Below, one piece after another: positions 10,830 to 22,929 of a stretch of DNA of 64,000 nt. This DNA is from Sycobia sp. Sy_11. Taxonomy: Eukaryota > Arthropoda > Insecta > Hymenoptera > Epichrysomallidae. The notes beneath the pieces are model-generated. The model was not told the DNA's origin. It was given only the letters and a program-made list of their open reading frames with translations, and ran no database searches. Each line of letters starts with the position of its first letter. The stretch's first letter is position 1. A program made the position numbers and the translations under genes. The stretch lies in the NCBI GenBank assembly GCA_018907035.1, contig JACCIC010000054.1, positions 1,391,001 to 1,455,000 on the forward strand, given 5' to 3'.

Positions 10830-11275
10830 TTATTCGTTCCTATCTGTTTATGGAATGCCGTAGCGCTAGCTTAGAAGCTCGAAGCAATACGCGACGTCAG
10901 AATGCAAGAATCAGTAGATAAGAGTGTCAACTCTGGTCGAAGAACAAAGGGCAGCATGAAACAAACCGAATCTAGATTCATCCCTTACCCGATGAGTGCG
11001 CTGTATACAACCCCTCCCATGCCTGGTTTTATGGTTATGCATGAAAAATTTGCTTTGCTGTAGGTTTTTTCCCTGTTATTTGGCTAAAGACTTACCGAAT
11101 TGATCGCTGTCATGCTGCCAGTTCGACCGGGATCTGGTTCCGCTAGCCCGCCGTCACTCTGTAACAGAAAAGCAAACGTTTGACTCTGTTGTCCGTACTT
11201 GGCCGCACCGCGTAAATATAACCTTAAAACTTGGATATTTAAGACTGTACGCAATGCTTATGCTACGAACAAGAA
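10830..11275. other. Mixed-composition DNA without a recognised gene
   Basis: No open frame over 60 codons and no recognised element, except that it ends at the target site of SINE copy 2. Confidence 0.5.
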
Positions 11276-11286
11276 ATTATCAAATG

Positions 11287-11493
11287 ATATTTTTTTTATG
11301 TTATTTAACGTCGCTCTATTTATGCTTCCAAATACAGGTGCTAATCAGCGACAGAGGTCTACGATGTGTTTGTGAACAAAGCACATGTAAATTATCACAA
11401 CAGTGCTTATGTTAATTGAACGTTACCGGGATTAGACCTCGGATCACCGAGTTACTAGTCCTTCCCTCTAGCGATCGAGCCATCGTAGGCCTT
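11287..11493 (-). mobile_element. tRNA-Thr-derived SINE, copy 2 (opposite orientation)
   Basis: The reverse complement matches the copy at 6777-6988 over its whole length, with about ten substitutions in some 196 bp by eye. The A-box region maps to 11466-11482. The B box (11428-11440) reads GAGGTCTAATCCC, one base further from consensus than copy 1. The A-rich tail is at about 11288-11300. A short direct repeat, ATCAAAT, flanks it at 11279-11285 and 11496-11502, consistent with a target-site duplication. The two copies form an inverted pair separated by about 4.3 kb. Confidence 0.85.
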
Positions 11494-11502
11494 ACATCAA
11501 AT

Positions 11503-12540
11503 ATTAATTTGATTGTGAATGAACTTGCTTTTAGTAATTAATACGAGCTTTCTTCTCTCTTTGATCAAAAAATTATCCCTATCTAAACATTGAAAAGTCG
11601 AAAAAGAATTTTTTTTGCGAAATTTCCTATAGTCATAAGGGTGATTTCATCCGTCACTTTTTTTAAGGTTTTTTCTTCATTAAAACGCCCTATAAGAAGT
11701 TATTTCATGCTACAAGTATACCGGAGCGCCCCTGTCATTCTAAAGTGTAATTTTAAACTTTTTAATTGTTTTGTGTGGGTTTTTCGAATTTTTTTCATCC
11801 CCTTAGAGCGTTTCGCCTTTTGGCATTGGTTTATTGTTGAAACTGTATTATTGTATTATCTTAAGATTAATTTGATAAATAAAAAGAAGCGGTAATAATT
11901 TTTATATTGATTATTGTCAATGTTTCAGCTCCTCAACTAGGGATAACTTAAAAACAAACTTCAAAGAAAGAAAAAGCGGTCGTGATTCTTGCAATGAGCA
12001 ATTGGTTTCTTTATTACCAAATTGGCCTGTAGTTTGAATGAGTTACGGCTTCATCATCCTTATGAAACAACGTTAAAGATTTAAATCTGCAATAGGTAAA
12101 ATCGTTCGCCCAATGTACCAAATTTTACTTTCAGAAATAAAATCAATCCGACAATCGGAATGACGAAGAAACGGAAAAGTTCTTACTTTGTACTGCTATT
12201 AAATATCGCTTCGATACTTATGCTCGTATAAAGTATTCCGAAGGAGAACTATACTACGTAGACCGCCCCGGGCGAAACTTTATATTTTAACATCTCTATT
12301 TCAAATTCCGACTCGGATTAAACTGACGGATATACATGTATGGATATAAGAGTGAAAAATTCAAAACTCTTAAAAGCCCCGCGCCACATATGTATTGAAT
12401 TTTAAATTACTTTTTTGACGAACTATTCTTAACTTCAATATTCAAAGTTAAGCCCCGCGCATCACCCTCTCTCTGTCTCTCTCTTTCTCTGACTCTCTAA
12501 CTCCCTTTCTGCACAAAATGCGCTGAAACTTCTGTAAAAA
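11503..12540. other. AT-rich non-coding DNA
   Basis: A 101-codon plus-strand frame (11590-11895) rich in Phe, Lys and Ile ends near AATAAAAAG. No homology was recognised; it could be a retroposon 3' remnant. A short CT-rich patch lies at about 12467-12502. Confidence 0.45.
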
Positions 12541-13340
12541 GTTTTCCTTTACAGCAGCAGCGCTCTCGTATAACAAGTAGCTTCGCGGACTCTGGTGCTT
12601 CGGCGAAGCATAAAAAAAAAATCGCGATAATAATTCCCATCCCCAATAACTCCAACCGTCGCTCCATCTACCTTATCCGTCCGATCCTTTACGATTTCTC
12701 GGCCGCGCTCTCGGCCGCGAGAACGCGTCGAAATTATTATCCCGACGCGCATCGGCGAAGCGCGAAATTTCGAAGGGCACCTCTCGATTCCACGCTCTGC
12801 CCGCTGCCCCTACAGCGCCTCCGCGCGGCGTATTGTATTAGCGCCGGGAGATAGAGACGAAGTCGTTCCCGCGAGACGCGACGCCTCGCCGGCCGCTCGT
12901 TCGGGATAGCGGAACAGGCGGGCGCGAGGAGGGGGACGCGACAGGAGGTACGGGTCGGTCCGCCTCATTTTCCCGGCGAACGGCACGCGGGGGAGTCGTT
13001 GGCCGACGCGCGTAACGCGCCGGACGCTCCTATCTCGCCCTCGGGCCGCTCGCCCCGACCCTCGATTCGCGAAAGTCACGCGTCCTTTAATAGCTCGCCG
13101 GTTAATGCACATTTCCGGGGTCCGGGACAGCGCGGCGGTCTTGTCCGCGCCGCTGTTCGGAAGTTAAATGTCGGACGCGCGATTCCAGCGGCCGCCGAGG
13201 GCGTCGCGGGTCTGGCAAAAGGAGAGAACGAAAATGCCGGGGATAGATCTTTAATAAACAGGAAGACAGGCGCGTGTAGTTGTTGCCGAGTTAACGGAGT
13301 TACCGGGCGTTTTCTCGTTTCCGATGTTTTCGTTCTGGCA
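12540..13340. other. CpG-rich islet, candidate regulatory element
   Basis: About 800 bp of high-CpG sequence with overlapping stop-poor frames on both strands (100-135 codons) and no recognisable domain. Stop-poor frames are expected at this GC content. A regulatory role is inferred from composition only. Confidence 0.35.
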
Positions 13341-14210
13341 ACTGGCACGAGGACTGTTGCATTGAGCTCTATGTATGCAAAAATTATATATCACAGGATC
13401 ATATGACTCATGATAAGAGAAAATAGTCATCTTTCGGAATTTTCACTCGCGAACTAGTTTTTTTCTGCTATGCTTCAGGAAGATTTATGCAATCCAAAAT
13501 TATTTTTACCAAAGATTAAGCCGGGTACATTCGATTTTTCAGGCAACTTTGTGCGCCTTATTTAACGATTTTCGAAGTAATACTAATTCACTATCGATCA
13601 TCGAATTGAATACAGCTACATTTTTTCGCATTTTTTCTGGAAATAGCTAGTTGACGAATGCATACCTAATAGAGTGAAACTTAATGTACATACGATTGAG
13701 AGATATTAAGCATTGAATACTTTTCTATTACTCGTAAAGAATTAATTTAATCGGACGACAACTAATGGAGAGATATTTCTCAAATATCGTTTAGAACAGC
13801 TGATTCAGTGTGTTCAAATCATCTCGGATAGATAAACAAGGAAGTACGCTTTGAATATCTTTAGACGTACAAAATATATTTATGTCGATTTTTTTATGCT
13901 TTAAGTAATAATGATATAGTAGCCCATTATCGCATATTTGAAAAATCAACGACTTCCTGAGAGACGTGCCAAGTTGTTTTTGCCTCCTTCCCCTGTAACG
14001 CCTTCGATACCGTTAAAAGAAAGCACGTATCTTGTAGAACTTATGTAAAATTTCAGCTATCTAATACACCAATTGGAAGTTGATGAGTGCTACTAGTCCG
14101 ACACTACAAAAAGAAATCCATTTACCGGAACGATACTCTCGGCGTGTGACACCAAGGAAGGCGAGTGAAAGAGATTCAGAAAGATCGTAACTGACGTACG
14201 AGGCGACTAC
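13340..14210. other. AT-rich non-coding DNA
   Basis: Stops in all frames. No element was recognised. Confidence 0.6.
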
Positions 14211-14212
14211 AA

Positions 14213-14236
14213 GGAGAGAGAGAGAGAGAGAGAGAG
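14213..14236. repeat. (GA)n microsatellite
   Basis: An uninterrupted GA tract of about 24 bp at the left edge of a CpG-rich islet. Confidence 0.95.
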
Positions 14237-14239
14237 TGC

Positions 14240-14900
14240 GAGAGCCAAATAGGAAACTAGATCCTGGACGATTCTCCTCGCGGGCGGGAAGAAAAGCAAA
14301 TTCCGGCCCGCAGGACTGCGCTGCGTAGTCGCCGTATATGCGCAGGTGCTGCTACCTATACAAAGCAATGTACATGCGCGCGGGCGCAGTGTCGAATGTT
14401 ACATCAATACGGGTTCGGGCTCGCGGGAGGCGTTCGAACGTGCGTGGGCGCCGACACCTTCGATCGCGCCTCCTTCGCGGCATATTATACGCACGTCGAA
14501 ATTGAGATTCGTCAGAGCCGCGGCCAAATCTATCCACACCGAAACACCGAGGCGGAACCGAAGCATCGATGCATCGAGCGTTCGCACAGCCAACCCGCCC
14601 CACGCCCTCGGGCCCTTGCCCGCCTCGTATCTTGTCGGCGGGATCGATTATTTTCTATATAACGGACGGGCAACGTTTCCGCGGGCGCGCGCGGCGACGT
14701 GGTCGAGCCGTGTACGAGCGAACGGAGGCGCCGAGGGCGCACGGCTAAGTGATTAGTTTAATTAATAATGGGCGGTCTTTGAAGAAGTGCCGTGTGCTTG
14801 GTTAGAGCGGGTCATTTCGTTAGTTCGCGCCTGACTTGGGTCAATTCATGCGCGCCGGGGGTATCGACGGTTGGAATCTTTGACTGGAGGTGCACGGGAA
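14240..14900. other. CpG-rich islet with homeodomain-type words
   Basis: High CpG with overlapping frames on both strands up to 136 codons and no domain. At 14746-14777 a short cluster combines TGATTAG, TTTAATTAATAAT and TGGGCGGTC. The last is one base from the Gli/Ci consensus TGGGTGGTC. This resembles an enhancer core but is not proof of one. Confidence 0.35.
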
Positions 14901-16380
14901 ATTATGGGAATTACAGGCATATAATTATATGTTACTTCTCCAAATAAATGATTACGTTTAACTTTCGCTCAAGTAGTAAATACTTCAGATACGTTCTTCT
15001 TCATACGAATGTTCGGATATGTTCATGTTTAGTTCAGAAAATGCAGTTAATCGAAAATTATGCCCTGAATGTTAATCAACTTTCCGACCGCTCTAAAACT
15101 GATATCTATTTATACAACATAACTCAAAATACTTGGACACCTTTTACTAGTTCCTTCCATGTACCGAGGACTCGACTTAATATTGCTTATAAATTTTGAC
15201 AATTTATTGCTACATAACGTATACATAGCCGTAAAATTGGGGTTAGCATACAGGAAATATTTTATTCCATTTTCAACAACAATTTGTCAAATAATTATTT
15301 AAGGTGCAATTTTATACGACAGCAAATAATTCTATTTTACGATGGATCGCCGAAGTTTTTTTATATAGGAAAATGAATATCAATTAACGTAATAATAGTT
15401 CACGTGTATAGCGATGCATCACATCTATCTACAATGACTATCAACAACTTTAAAATCGATATTAGCATTTTTTTACACGTGCATTTATATTGCTTCTACT
15501 ACAGATATCACGATATAGTACATTTTAATATTAATTCGTAAGTGCGTATTATAATATTTAAAGTGAGGTTTATGGATATAATGAGCTTTAGATTACAAAA
15601 TAAAATAAAATACATTAAAAATATTTTAATTTATACAACATATAAAATTTATTTATTCTTGTATAAATAGATATTTTTATGTAGAATTTCAGAGCTCTAA
15701 GATTTGTTTAAGTCTGAACCATTTTTGTGGTAGGAATTAAGTACACCTTATTTATTTGCTTATTACGTAGAATTAGAAGAAAACGCAAAGGCTGAACGAG
15801 CGCGAGAATTTTGTTGGTAAACACATTTATTGGACTAGAAACAGAGAGAATTTTATTCAATTTTCGGATATTTGTACTTCTATTATTGACCCTCTGTCCT
15901 CGATTAACACTGTAAGAAATGTATTTATTAGATATATCCTCTAATGAAAGCTCATTTAAACAATTAGTCAAGTTATACTCCGCCGCAGCGGCAAATTATT
16001 CAGATTTAAAAACACAAATCCATTCAGTTAATATCATTATATTAACAATAACAGCTTCATTATTTACTTTTGTTTATGGTATACAGAATGAATTTTCCAC
16101 ATAATATGCATTTCTCTTTTTAAGAATTTTTTATTTTAGAATTTGAAAGTAGTGTATGTTTTACCTTAAAATTTCCAATAATTAATTAATTTTTTCTGCT
16201 AGTTCTATAAAATTTAATAAATCTTCAATTACGAATTGATAAATAATAATTATCACTCATTAAATTTATGAGAAAAAAATCAACGGGAAGCAAATTAAAA
16301 TTACTATCTCTACCAGATTCTACTATTGACCAATAATGCAAACAATATTATATAAATTATAATAGCGCGTAAGTCACTTC
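14900..16380. other. AT-rich desert
   Basis: About 1.5 kb of AT-rich DNA. Frames of 61-87 codons around 14948-16104 have no recognisable motif. Confidence 0.6.
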
Positions 16381-16607
16381 TATAAAGAACGAGGTCTAGG
16401 AGTATCCCATAGTAAAAGCGATGGGATGGAGAAAAGGGCTCTATCGCAATGCGTTGCCCGAGAAGCGAGCGTTAGATGAACAAAGCCTCAACTGTGGAAA
16501 GCAGAAGGAAGGAAACGAGAGAGTGGATAGGCATCGTTGGAACGAAAAGGGAATGAAGGAGGCGACGTGCGAATGTCGTTCGGAACTTCGATCGTAAAAT
16601 AGGAGCT

Positions 16608-16610
<3 letters not shown>

Positions 16611-16650
<40 letters not shown>
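16611..16650. repeat. (GA)n microsatellite
   Basis: A pure tract of about 40 bp. Confidence 0.95.
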
Positions 16651-16656
<6 letters not shown>

Positions 16657-16730
16657 ACAGGATGTAGAGCGATAGCGGCGGATCGCGAAGGGAAGATAGA
16701 CGTAACCCGGAGTACGTATAAGTGTTCGTC

Positions 16731-16749
16731 TGTGCGCGCGCGCGCGCGC
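16731..16749. repeat. Alternating TG/(GC)8 run, Z-DNA-prone
   Basis: Nineteen bases of strictly alternating purine and pyrimidine, mostly CG, within a CpG-rich islet. Confidence 0.8.
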
Positions 16750-17129
16750 CCGTCTTGAACCGCGGCCAAATCGGTTATGCGGAAATAAATTTCCGTGTCA
16801 AACTCCGGTACAAGCGCGTCTCCCACGGTGTCGCGGCCCATCGGGGCTCCCACGTGGGGACGCGCGCCCGCGTACACGTGCATCGGTCATGCACAAGCCC
16901 GTGAATCGCTTCGCGGAAGACGCGGCTCGCAAGGAGGCGGACTCCCCGATCGAGGGCTCGAGCAAGCTTAGCTTGGGCGCATTGCTCGTTTGAAATATTG
17001 AGTTTCGTGGGTCTATTGGCGCGTATATGGACTTACCGTAACGCTTGTGGAGTGGGTCGCGCGTGTACAAGGGGCGGAGGTGGGATTGTCCGACGGCAAA
17101 ACCAAAAATTCCTTCTAGGTGCCGGCGAA

Positions 17130-18150
17130 TTAGATTTTGAGCAAAGCAAGGAAGTAGAAAAATAAATTTTTTCTCAAAATTTGTAGAAATATTTATATTC
17201 CATCCAAATTTTTCGTGGACTATTTAATGCCACGGTATTCAACGTTGATCAAATTTACGATTATTTGAAAAAAACTTTCATTTTTCAATTATTACTGAAA
17301 CGTTGTTTTGAATTTTTATTGTTGTTGAAATTCTAGGATGAATATACGTGTAAATATAAAATTGTCAACAATGCATTGCAGATTAAATTTTGTTAGTATA
17401 ACAGTATGTTTTTAAAATTTTGTAACGTTCGTGATAAAAAATTCGACGCTATTATCGAAAATATATCTTGTCACTTTTAACTTTTTATGGCCTCTTCATC
17501 GAATATTCTCACATTTAAGATTCTTTCATTCGATGGAGTTTATTTTTTTTTCCGGAAACTATCTTTTGATTAACTGACTGATAGCAAATAATATATCCCG
17601 GGTACACAGTGTTATTTTCAAAATTAAAACAATCAATTTGAGCCGTTAGGTTTACACTGAGTGCAAACTTCTCAGAATCAATACTATACAACCTAAAATA
17701 CATTTTTAATACTGCGTATATTCAAACAACTATCTGTCGTATTTTTCATCGAGGAATTAACATTTCACAGTTAAAACCTGATAAAACTTTTCTGTTATAA
17801 AAAACGAGAATCTGCCTTAATAGGCAGCTAGGTAAATATTTAGAAAAGTTCAGTTTTCTAAAACTTGTATGTTTGATCTTTTTTGTTAGAAACTCTGTTT
17901 TTGTAGTAATTTGAGTTTGACAAAATATACCCTTAGCAAAATATCCATTTTTGTCCATAATGTGGATGCAATACGTATACAAAATTCGGGTATAAAAAGA
18001 AACCTGAAACATATTGAAGAAAAAAGCATGATGAGATGAAAACGTGTGTTCAATTGTTGACGTGAAAACCCGCACGTCAACAGCGTCCGTCGTCTCCATC
18101 ACCTCGCACCTCGCAAAATTCTGAAATAATAGTGTATAAACACAGCCATC
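17130..18150. other. AT-rich DNA overlapping an unassigned open frame
   Basis: AT-rich throughout. The only notable content is the 168-codon minus-strand frame listed separately. Confidence 0.5.
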
Positions 18151-18252
18151 CTCCGATATGCCGCTCTTCCGGCCCTGCTCTTTTACCGGATCGCGCGACG
18201 GTTCACAGCCGGCTTGTATATCGATGCAGATTACTTTTATGCTAATTAACAC
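17746..18252 (-). CDS. Unrecognised 168-codon open frame (doubtful)
   Basis: This is the longest frame in the window that is not microsatellite sequence. It starts at ATG (18252) and runs across the border from a GC-richer islet into AT-rich DNA. The middle is aromatic-rich (HHAFFFNMFQVSFYTR), but it is interrupted by charged residues and is not a clean membrane segment. I recognise no domain, and no promoter, splice site or poly-A signal supports it. By rough reckoning a frame this long is expected by chance in a window of this size slightly less than once. Treat it as a candidate only. Confidence 0.1.
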   Translation of the reverse strand: MLISIKVICIDIQAGCEPSRDPVKEQGRKSGISEDGCVYTLLFQNFARCEVMETTDAVDVRVFTSTIEHTFSSHHAFFFNMFQVSFYTRILYTYCIHIMDKNGYFAKGIFCQTQITTKTEFLTKKIKHTSFRKLNFSKYLPSCLLRQILVFYNRKVLSGFNCEMLIPR

Positions 18253-18570
18253 TCCGTCACGCGGGAATTCTCCAAACGCGCTGAAAAATCCGGAAAATTT
18301 TCAATTTAAGTTGCCCTCGCAGCTGCAGAATTGCGAGTCAGCCCCGTCGATCCGATATGTCTACTATGATACGTCCATATACTATAGATTGTGAAAGTTC
18401 GACACGCCTGGCCGATTCGCCGTTATTCATGGTTCGCCACTACTGCTAACCAAGGGCGGTTACTGCTTCGGCCGGTACTCGCCCCTCTCTACTTTCGCCT
18501 CCTGCGCGACTGCTTCATTGCATTCGCGAGCCGTCGAGCCGTTAATAAAAAGTCCGCTCTTGGCTTCTAG
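18150..18570. other. GC-richer islet
   Basis: About 400 bp of intermediate to high GC with sharp AT-rich flanks. No gene was recognised. Confidence 0.35.
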
Positions 18571-19096
18571 AGAAAAATATTAAACAAGACGAGATGGAGA
18601 GGAGGGGTTAATTTAAGTTGGTATGGTTCTAAACGTTTTAGACGATAAATACAGGATATTTTTGTTTATATATTAACAGTAATTATTAATGAAGCCATGT
18701 TATTATCAACAAAAGCAAATAAACTAGAGTTAGTACAGTAGTATATCATTCAATTTATTATGGAATAGATGTTAAGCAAATAAATTAAAAATTAGAGCAA
18801 TTACACCGGAAGAATAATCGATCGATTCGCTTCATTTCAATTACTCATGAGAAATCGCGTGCACAAAAACGAATATAACGTATCATTATCCAATTATATT
18901 CGATGTTAAATTTTAAACCAAACTAATAGCAAAAAAATTGCAATTTTTCTCCTACCTTAAATTAAAAATAAAACCTAAAAATTTATTGTTTCGTAGCAGC
19001 CGTTTGCCAAACAAAGGTGAAGCATTGTATTCCTTATTTTCATTCCGCCCTTTCTATAACAAAATATTCAATTCCGAAAACTAATATAAGTCTATT

Positions 19097-19099
<3 letters not shown>
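18570..19099. other. AT-rich non-coding DNA
   Basis: No gene or element was recognised. Confidence 0.6.

Positions 19100-19167
<68 letters not shown>
19100..19167. repeat. (TA)34 microsatellite
   Basis: A pure TA tract of 68 bp. The Ile-Tyr frames on both strands come from it. Confidence 0.97.
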
Positions 19168-19170
<3 letters not shown>

Positions 19171-19600
19171 AACTCGAGAATATAAGGAAACGCGCGACCG
19201 CACGGTAGACGCCGCCCCTAATGCATCCGACAAGTGCACTTTCAATAACGAGCCACAGTTCTCGCTCTTGCGTCGAGGCGCGGCACCCGCGGCACAAAGG
19301 CCGGGCGCGAAGCGAGCCACCGACGGCGAAGACGGCCGCGCGCGAGAAAAATCGCGCGGTGGGCGGCGGATGGGGGGAGAGATGGGGAGGCAACATAGAG
19401 AGGCCTCGCCGCGCGCGCCACGCGAACGTGGAAACGACGCGCGTCGTTCGCAGGCTCCCGACGCGGTGTCGCAAAAAAGACGTATATTGGATAGAAAAGA
19501 TGGAGGTCGCGGTCGAGGGGAGTTATGGAGCGGGTGGGGGGAAGGGTGCCGAGATATTATATAGAAGAGGAAAGTACGGGAGAAAGAGCCTTTTCTTTAG
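19168..19600. other. CpG-rich islet next to a TA tract
   Basis: High-CpG sequence with overlapping stop-poor frames (up to 144 codons, minus strand) that extend into the TA tract. No domain was recognised. Confidence 0.35.
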
Positions 19601-19747
19601 TTGGAGCTTTTCGCGTGTAGCTATATATATATATATACACTGTGAAAACTAGGTAGAGAAACCTGATGGATAATGGAGGACGTGTGGTCTTTTCAGGAAG
19701 TATAACAGCGGGTGTTTGTTCGAAGAAAAACATGTTATAAATCGAAT

Positions 19748-19789
19748 ATGATATAATCTATATTATATCATGTATATATATATATATAT

Positions 19790-19841
<52 letters not shown>
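19748..19841. repeat. AT-rich hairpin followed by (TA)n
   Basis: A perfect 10-bp inverted repeat with a 4-base loop (19748-19771) leads into a TA tract (19773-19841) with one G interruption. Confidence 0.9.
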
Positions 19842-19844
<3 letters not shown>

Positions 19845-19849
19845 AACAT

Positions 19850-20480
19850 ATAAATTGTGTTGCAGTAGGTACACGATGAGTCTATCGAAATCAATCAATA
19901 GATATTAAATTATTAGGCGAATGAAGGTAGTTGTGTGAAAAACCAGTGGATAGTAAATTTTTTTTTTATATTGGTACGGTAGATTCTTTAGTAATTTCTG
20001 TACAGATTCTCGAAATCTTAGAGCTTTTCATACTAAAATTACGAGATATAGATTTAACTTTTGCATTTTTTAGACGTATGCGATCATACGCCATACTGTT
20101 TATACAGTAAAGTATCAGTAAAAATATTTAAAGCATTCTAAGACTTAAGCAACCGATTTATTTTACAAAAGATTCTTATGAACGATACATATACTGAAAA
20201 ATGGATAAATACATTTCACAATCGGTAATAATCTATCTTTAGATATATATTTTCATGTAAGCCAAATAAAAATTTTATATATCGGCTTAGACCGAATAAC
20301 AGCATAGCATTTGAGTAATAGCATTTGAGCTGAGTCAAAGTCTACAAAGAAAAATTTCAATAAATCCTCAATAGACCCCTGCGCGGTACGAAACCAAGTA
20401 TGCTCGCGGTATGTGGGCATTGCACTGTATGTGGAGTGCGAGAAAAAAGGCAAGAAGAGAGTTCGCAAGCATTTTCACGC
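19850..20480. other. AT-rich non-coding DNA
   Basis: No gene was recognised. Confidence 0.55.
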
Positions 20481-20772
20481 ATACGGAGAAATTTCATCAG
20501 CAGATGCGCCTGCTGTCGTAAACAGCAGAATAGCCGCTGATCCGGAGGGGGGCTGTGGATCCGAATAAATGTTCGAATCAACGCAGCAACTTTCAGCGAA
20601 CGTCCTCACGTCTCTGGATGTTTTGTGTGTATTATTCTGCCCTCGGTTCGGCAAATACGGCTGCGTTGCATTGTGCAAATCCGAGACGTCGGTGTTGCGA
20701 CGCGCTTGGAAGTGTGTAGGAACAACAACCTGCTCGCCTGATGATGGACGCCCCGCTGGTAGACAAGCATTA

Positions 20773-20784
20773 TTCTCTCTCTCT

Positions 20785-20826
<42 letters not shown>

Positions 20827-20857
20827 CTCTATCTCTGTCTCTCTCTCTCTCTCTCTC
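20773..20857. repeat. Compound (CT)n tract
   Basis: About 85 bp of polypyrimidine with a pure core of about 33 bp (20790-20822). It ends a GC-richer stretch (20480-20770) in which no gene was recognised. Confidence 0.95.
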
Positions 20858-20859
20858 GA

Positions 20860-22330
20860 GTTTATTATTATATATTCATAAACATAATACTCCTCTGGCT
20901 TTCATTTGTGTATTGAACTTTGCATGATATTTTACAATACTTTTATACATATATTTTTATAGGTAACTTATTCGTATTTTCTTATTAACTTTTGCGCGTC
21001 TTTATAACTAAATTTATTTTACAATGAAGACAAAGCATGTCAATCTCTTGAAATGACACGATTCGTAAAAAAAAAAACAAAGATAAGAACGATAAATACC
21101 AATTTGCCGAAAAATCAAACATTTCTATTGTGTTGTGCGTTTAACGCAGTTTCATATCCCGAATAGTTTTCACACAAATTTTTTTCCTACTCAATTTTTC
21201 CAATTATAAATTTTTTCTTAGTCATTCGGGTTGTGATGATACGTTTAAATTTATATAATAATAAATTTACATTTGATACATATACGTGTAATAAAGCGCA
21301 AATATGATACGAATTGAATGTGAATAACTATGTTAAATTAATATTTCCAATACATCTAAAACTTGAATAAACTAAACGCAACAATTTAAAGAAAAGACGT
21401 TTAATCGTTAATTCAAGTATGAGTTAAACAAAGTAACCTTGGCTATTTTTATAGTAATGAAGAATACATTTAAAAGTTTCTTTCTAAAAAGTGCTCTAAA
21501 ATTAATCCATCATACTCTATTATTATAGAAACAAATATCTAAAAGAAAATGTAACTGCTTCGTAAATCTTCGACAAGACCAAATATTAGTCTGATCAATA
21601 TTTGCTTCTATCACTTAAAATAACGCCGTCGCGTGCTTATGTCGCGCGTCAATACATCGTTACCAATTTATATTTAATGCTTATTTAATCACCATTAGAG
21701 TCATATTTTTTTACGTTATAGTTCTTACATCTTCAGTAAAATATTTTAAACTTTTTCAACAGATTATGGTCTATTTATCCAGTTCAATGACATTAGTCGT
21801 TTCTTTAAAAATAAATCTAATATAAAGTGTTCGTTTGAGCATATTAATCATTGATTAATCTTTGGCAATTCTAGTTCTTCTTGGCACAAATTTTTATTTC
21901 ATTTGAATTATTAAGAAAAAAAGAAATTTCTCAGTTCTTCTCATCAAATTTAATTTAAACCTATAATAATGTGTAGATAATCTGTAGACTTGGAAAAGGT
22001 CACCAATATTTAATTTTATTTTTATATAATCGATTCATAAAACACTTTTAGCTGCGATATTAAAATATTCATGAATACGATAAATCGCCAATTACGTATA
22101 AATTAAGGTACTCTTCTACTTCATGAGTTGTATGCTTTGTATATCAATTAGTATTACGTATGAATAACCTCCTATGATGTAGCTTCCGCGACGGAAAAAT
22201 CTTAGACAGAATGAAAAAAATTATAAAAATTCAGCGCACTTTGAAAAACTCGTTACTGATGTACCGGAACATAAATTGAGAAAAAAGAAGAAGAAGGAAC
22301 TCAAACGAAAAGAAATAAAAAAGACGAATA
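20860..22330. other. AT-rich desert
   Basis: About 1.45 kb of AT-rich DNA with stops in all frames and no recognised element. Confidence 0.6.
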
Positions 22331-22536
22331 CAACAGGAAAAATAATCTTAGGGGCGCTGCGGGCGCGAGGAGTCGCGCGCCAAATCTCGTAGAAGGAGAC
22401 GTACATCGAACAGGAGCGCGACGAGTCGATCGGCGCGCCGGGCATCGTCTCAAGAATTTCGCGAGCCGCAATAGAGTCGCGCGGCGGCGTTTAAAATTGC
22501 CACAGTCCCGCGCTGTCCCGTACCCATGTCAAATTT

Positions 22537-22555
22537 ACACGCGCGCGCGCGCGCG
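22537..22555. repeat. ACA(CG)8 run, Z-DNA-prone
   Basis: Nineteen bases of alternating purine and pyrimidine with eight CG units. Confidence 0.8.
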
Positions 22556-22667
22556 ATCGGTGCTACGTCGAATCCACGCCAGAAGCGCGCGGACAGACGC
22601 GTGCGACACTTATCGTCCCCGAGGACCCGTTGGAGGGGGCAGACAGATTTATACATGCGTGTATATC

Positions 22668-22668
<1 letters not shown>

Positions 22669-22702
<34 letters not shown>

Positions 22703-22712
22703 CATACATACA
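22669..22712. repeat. (TA)n then (CATA)n compound microsatellite
   Basis: About 29 bp of TA is followed by four CATA-type units. Confidence 0.9.
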
Positions 22713-22929
22713 TGCATATAACGCGTAACGGCGTCGCGCGACTCGGGTCACGCGAGCCGATCCTCAGGGACGATGCAGTTGGCTAACTGTATTACGTTCC
22801 ACCTGACGCCAGCGTCTACCTTCCTTCACACCCTCCCACCTGCCTCCCTTCTTCCCGAGGCTAAAGCGCCCGACCACGTGCACGTGAGCTTATCACGGCT
22901 TGGCGCACGTCTTCGACATACCGACACAC

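Larger units (their letters stand above)
16380..17130. other. CpG-rich islet with GA and CG repeats
   Basis: High-CpG sequence containing a (GA)n tract (16611-16650) and a (GC)n run (16731-16749). No gene was recognised; the 131-codon minus-strand frame is partly the GA tract. Confidence 0.35.
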
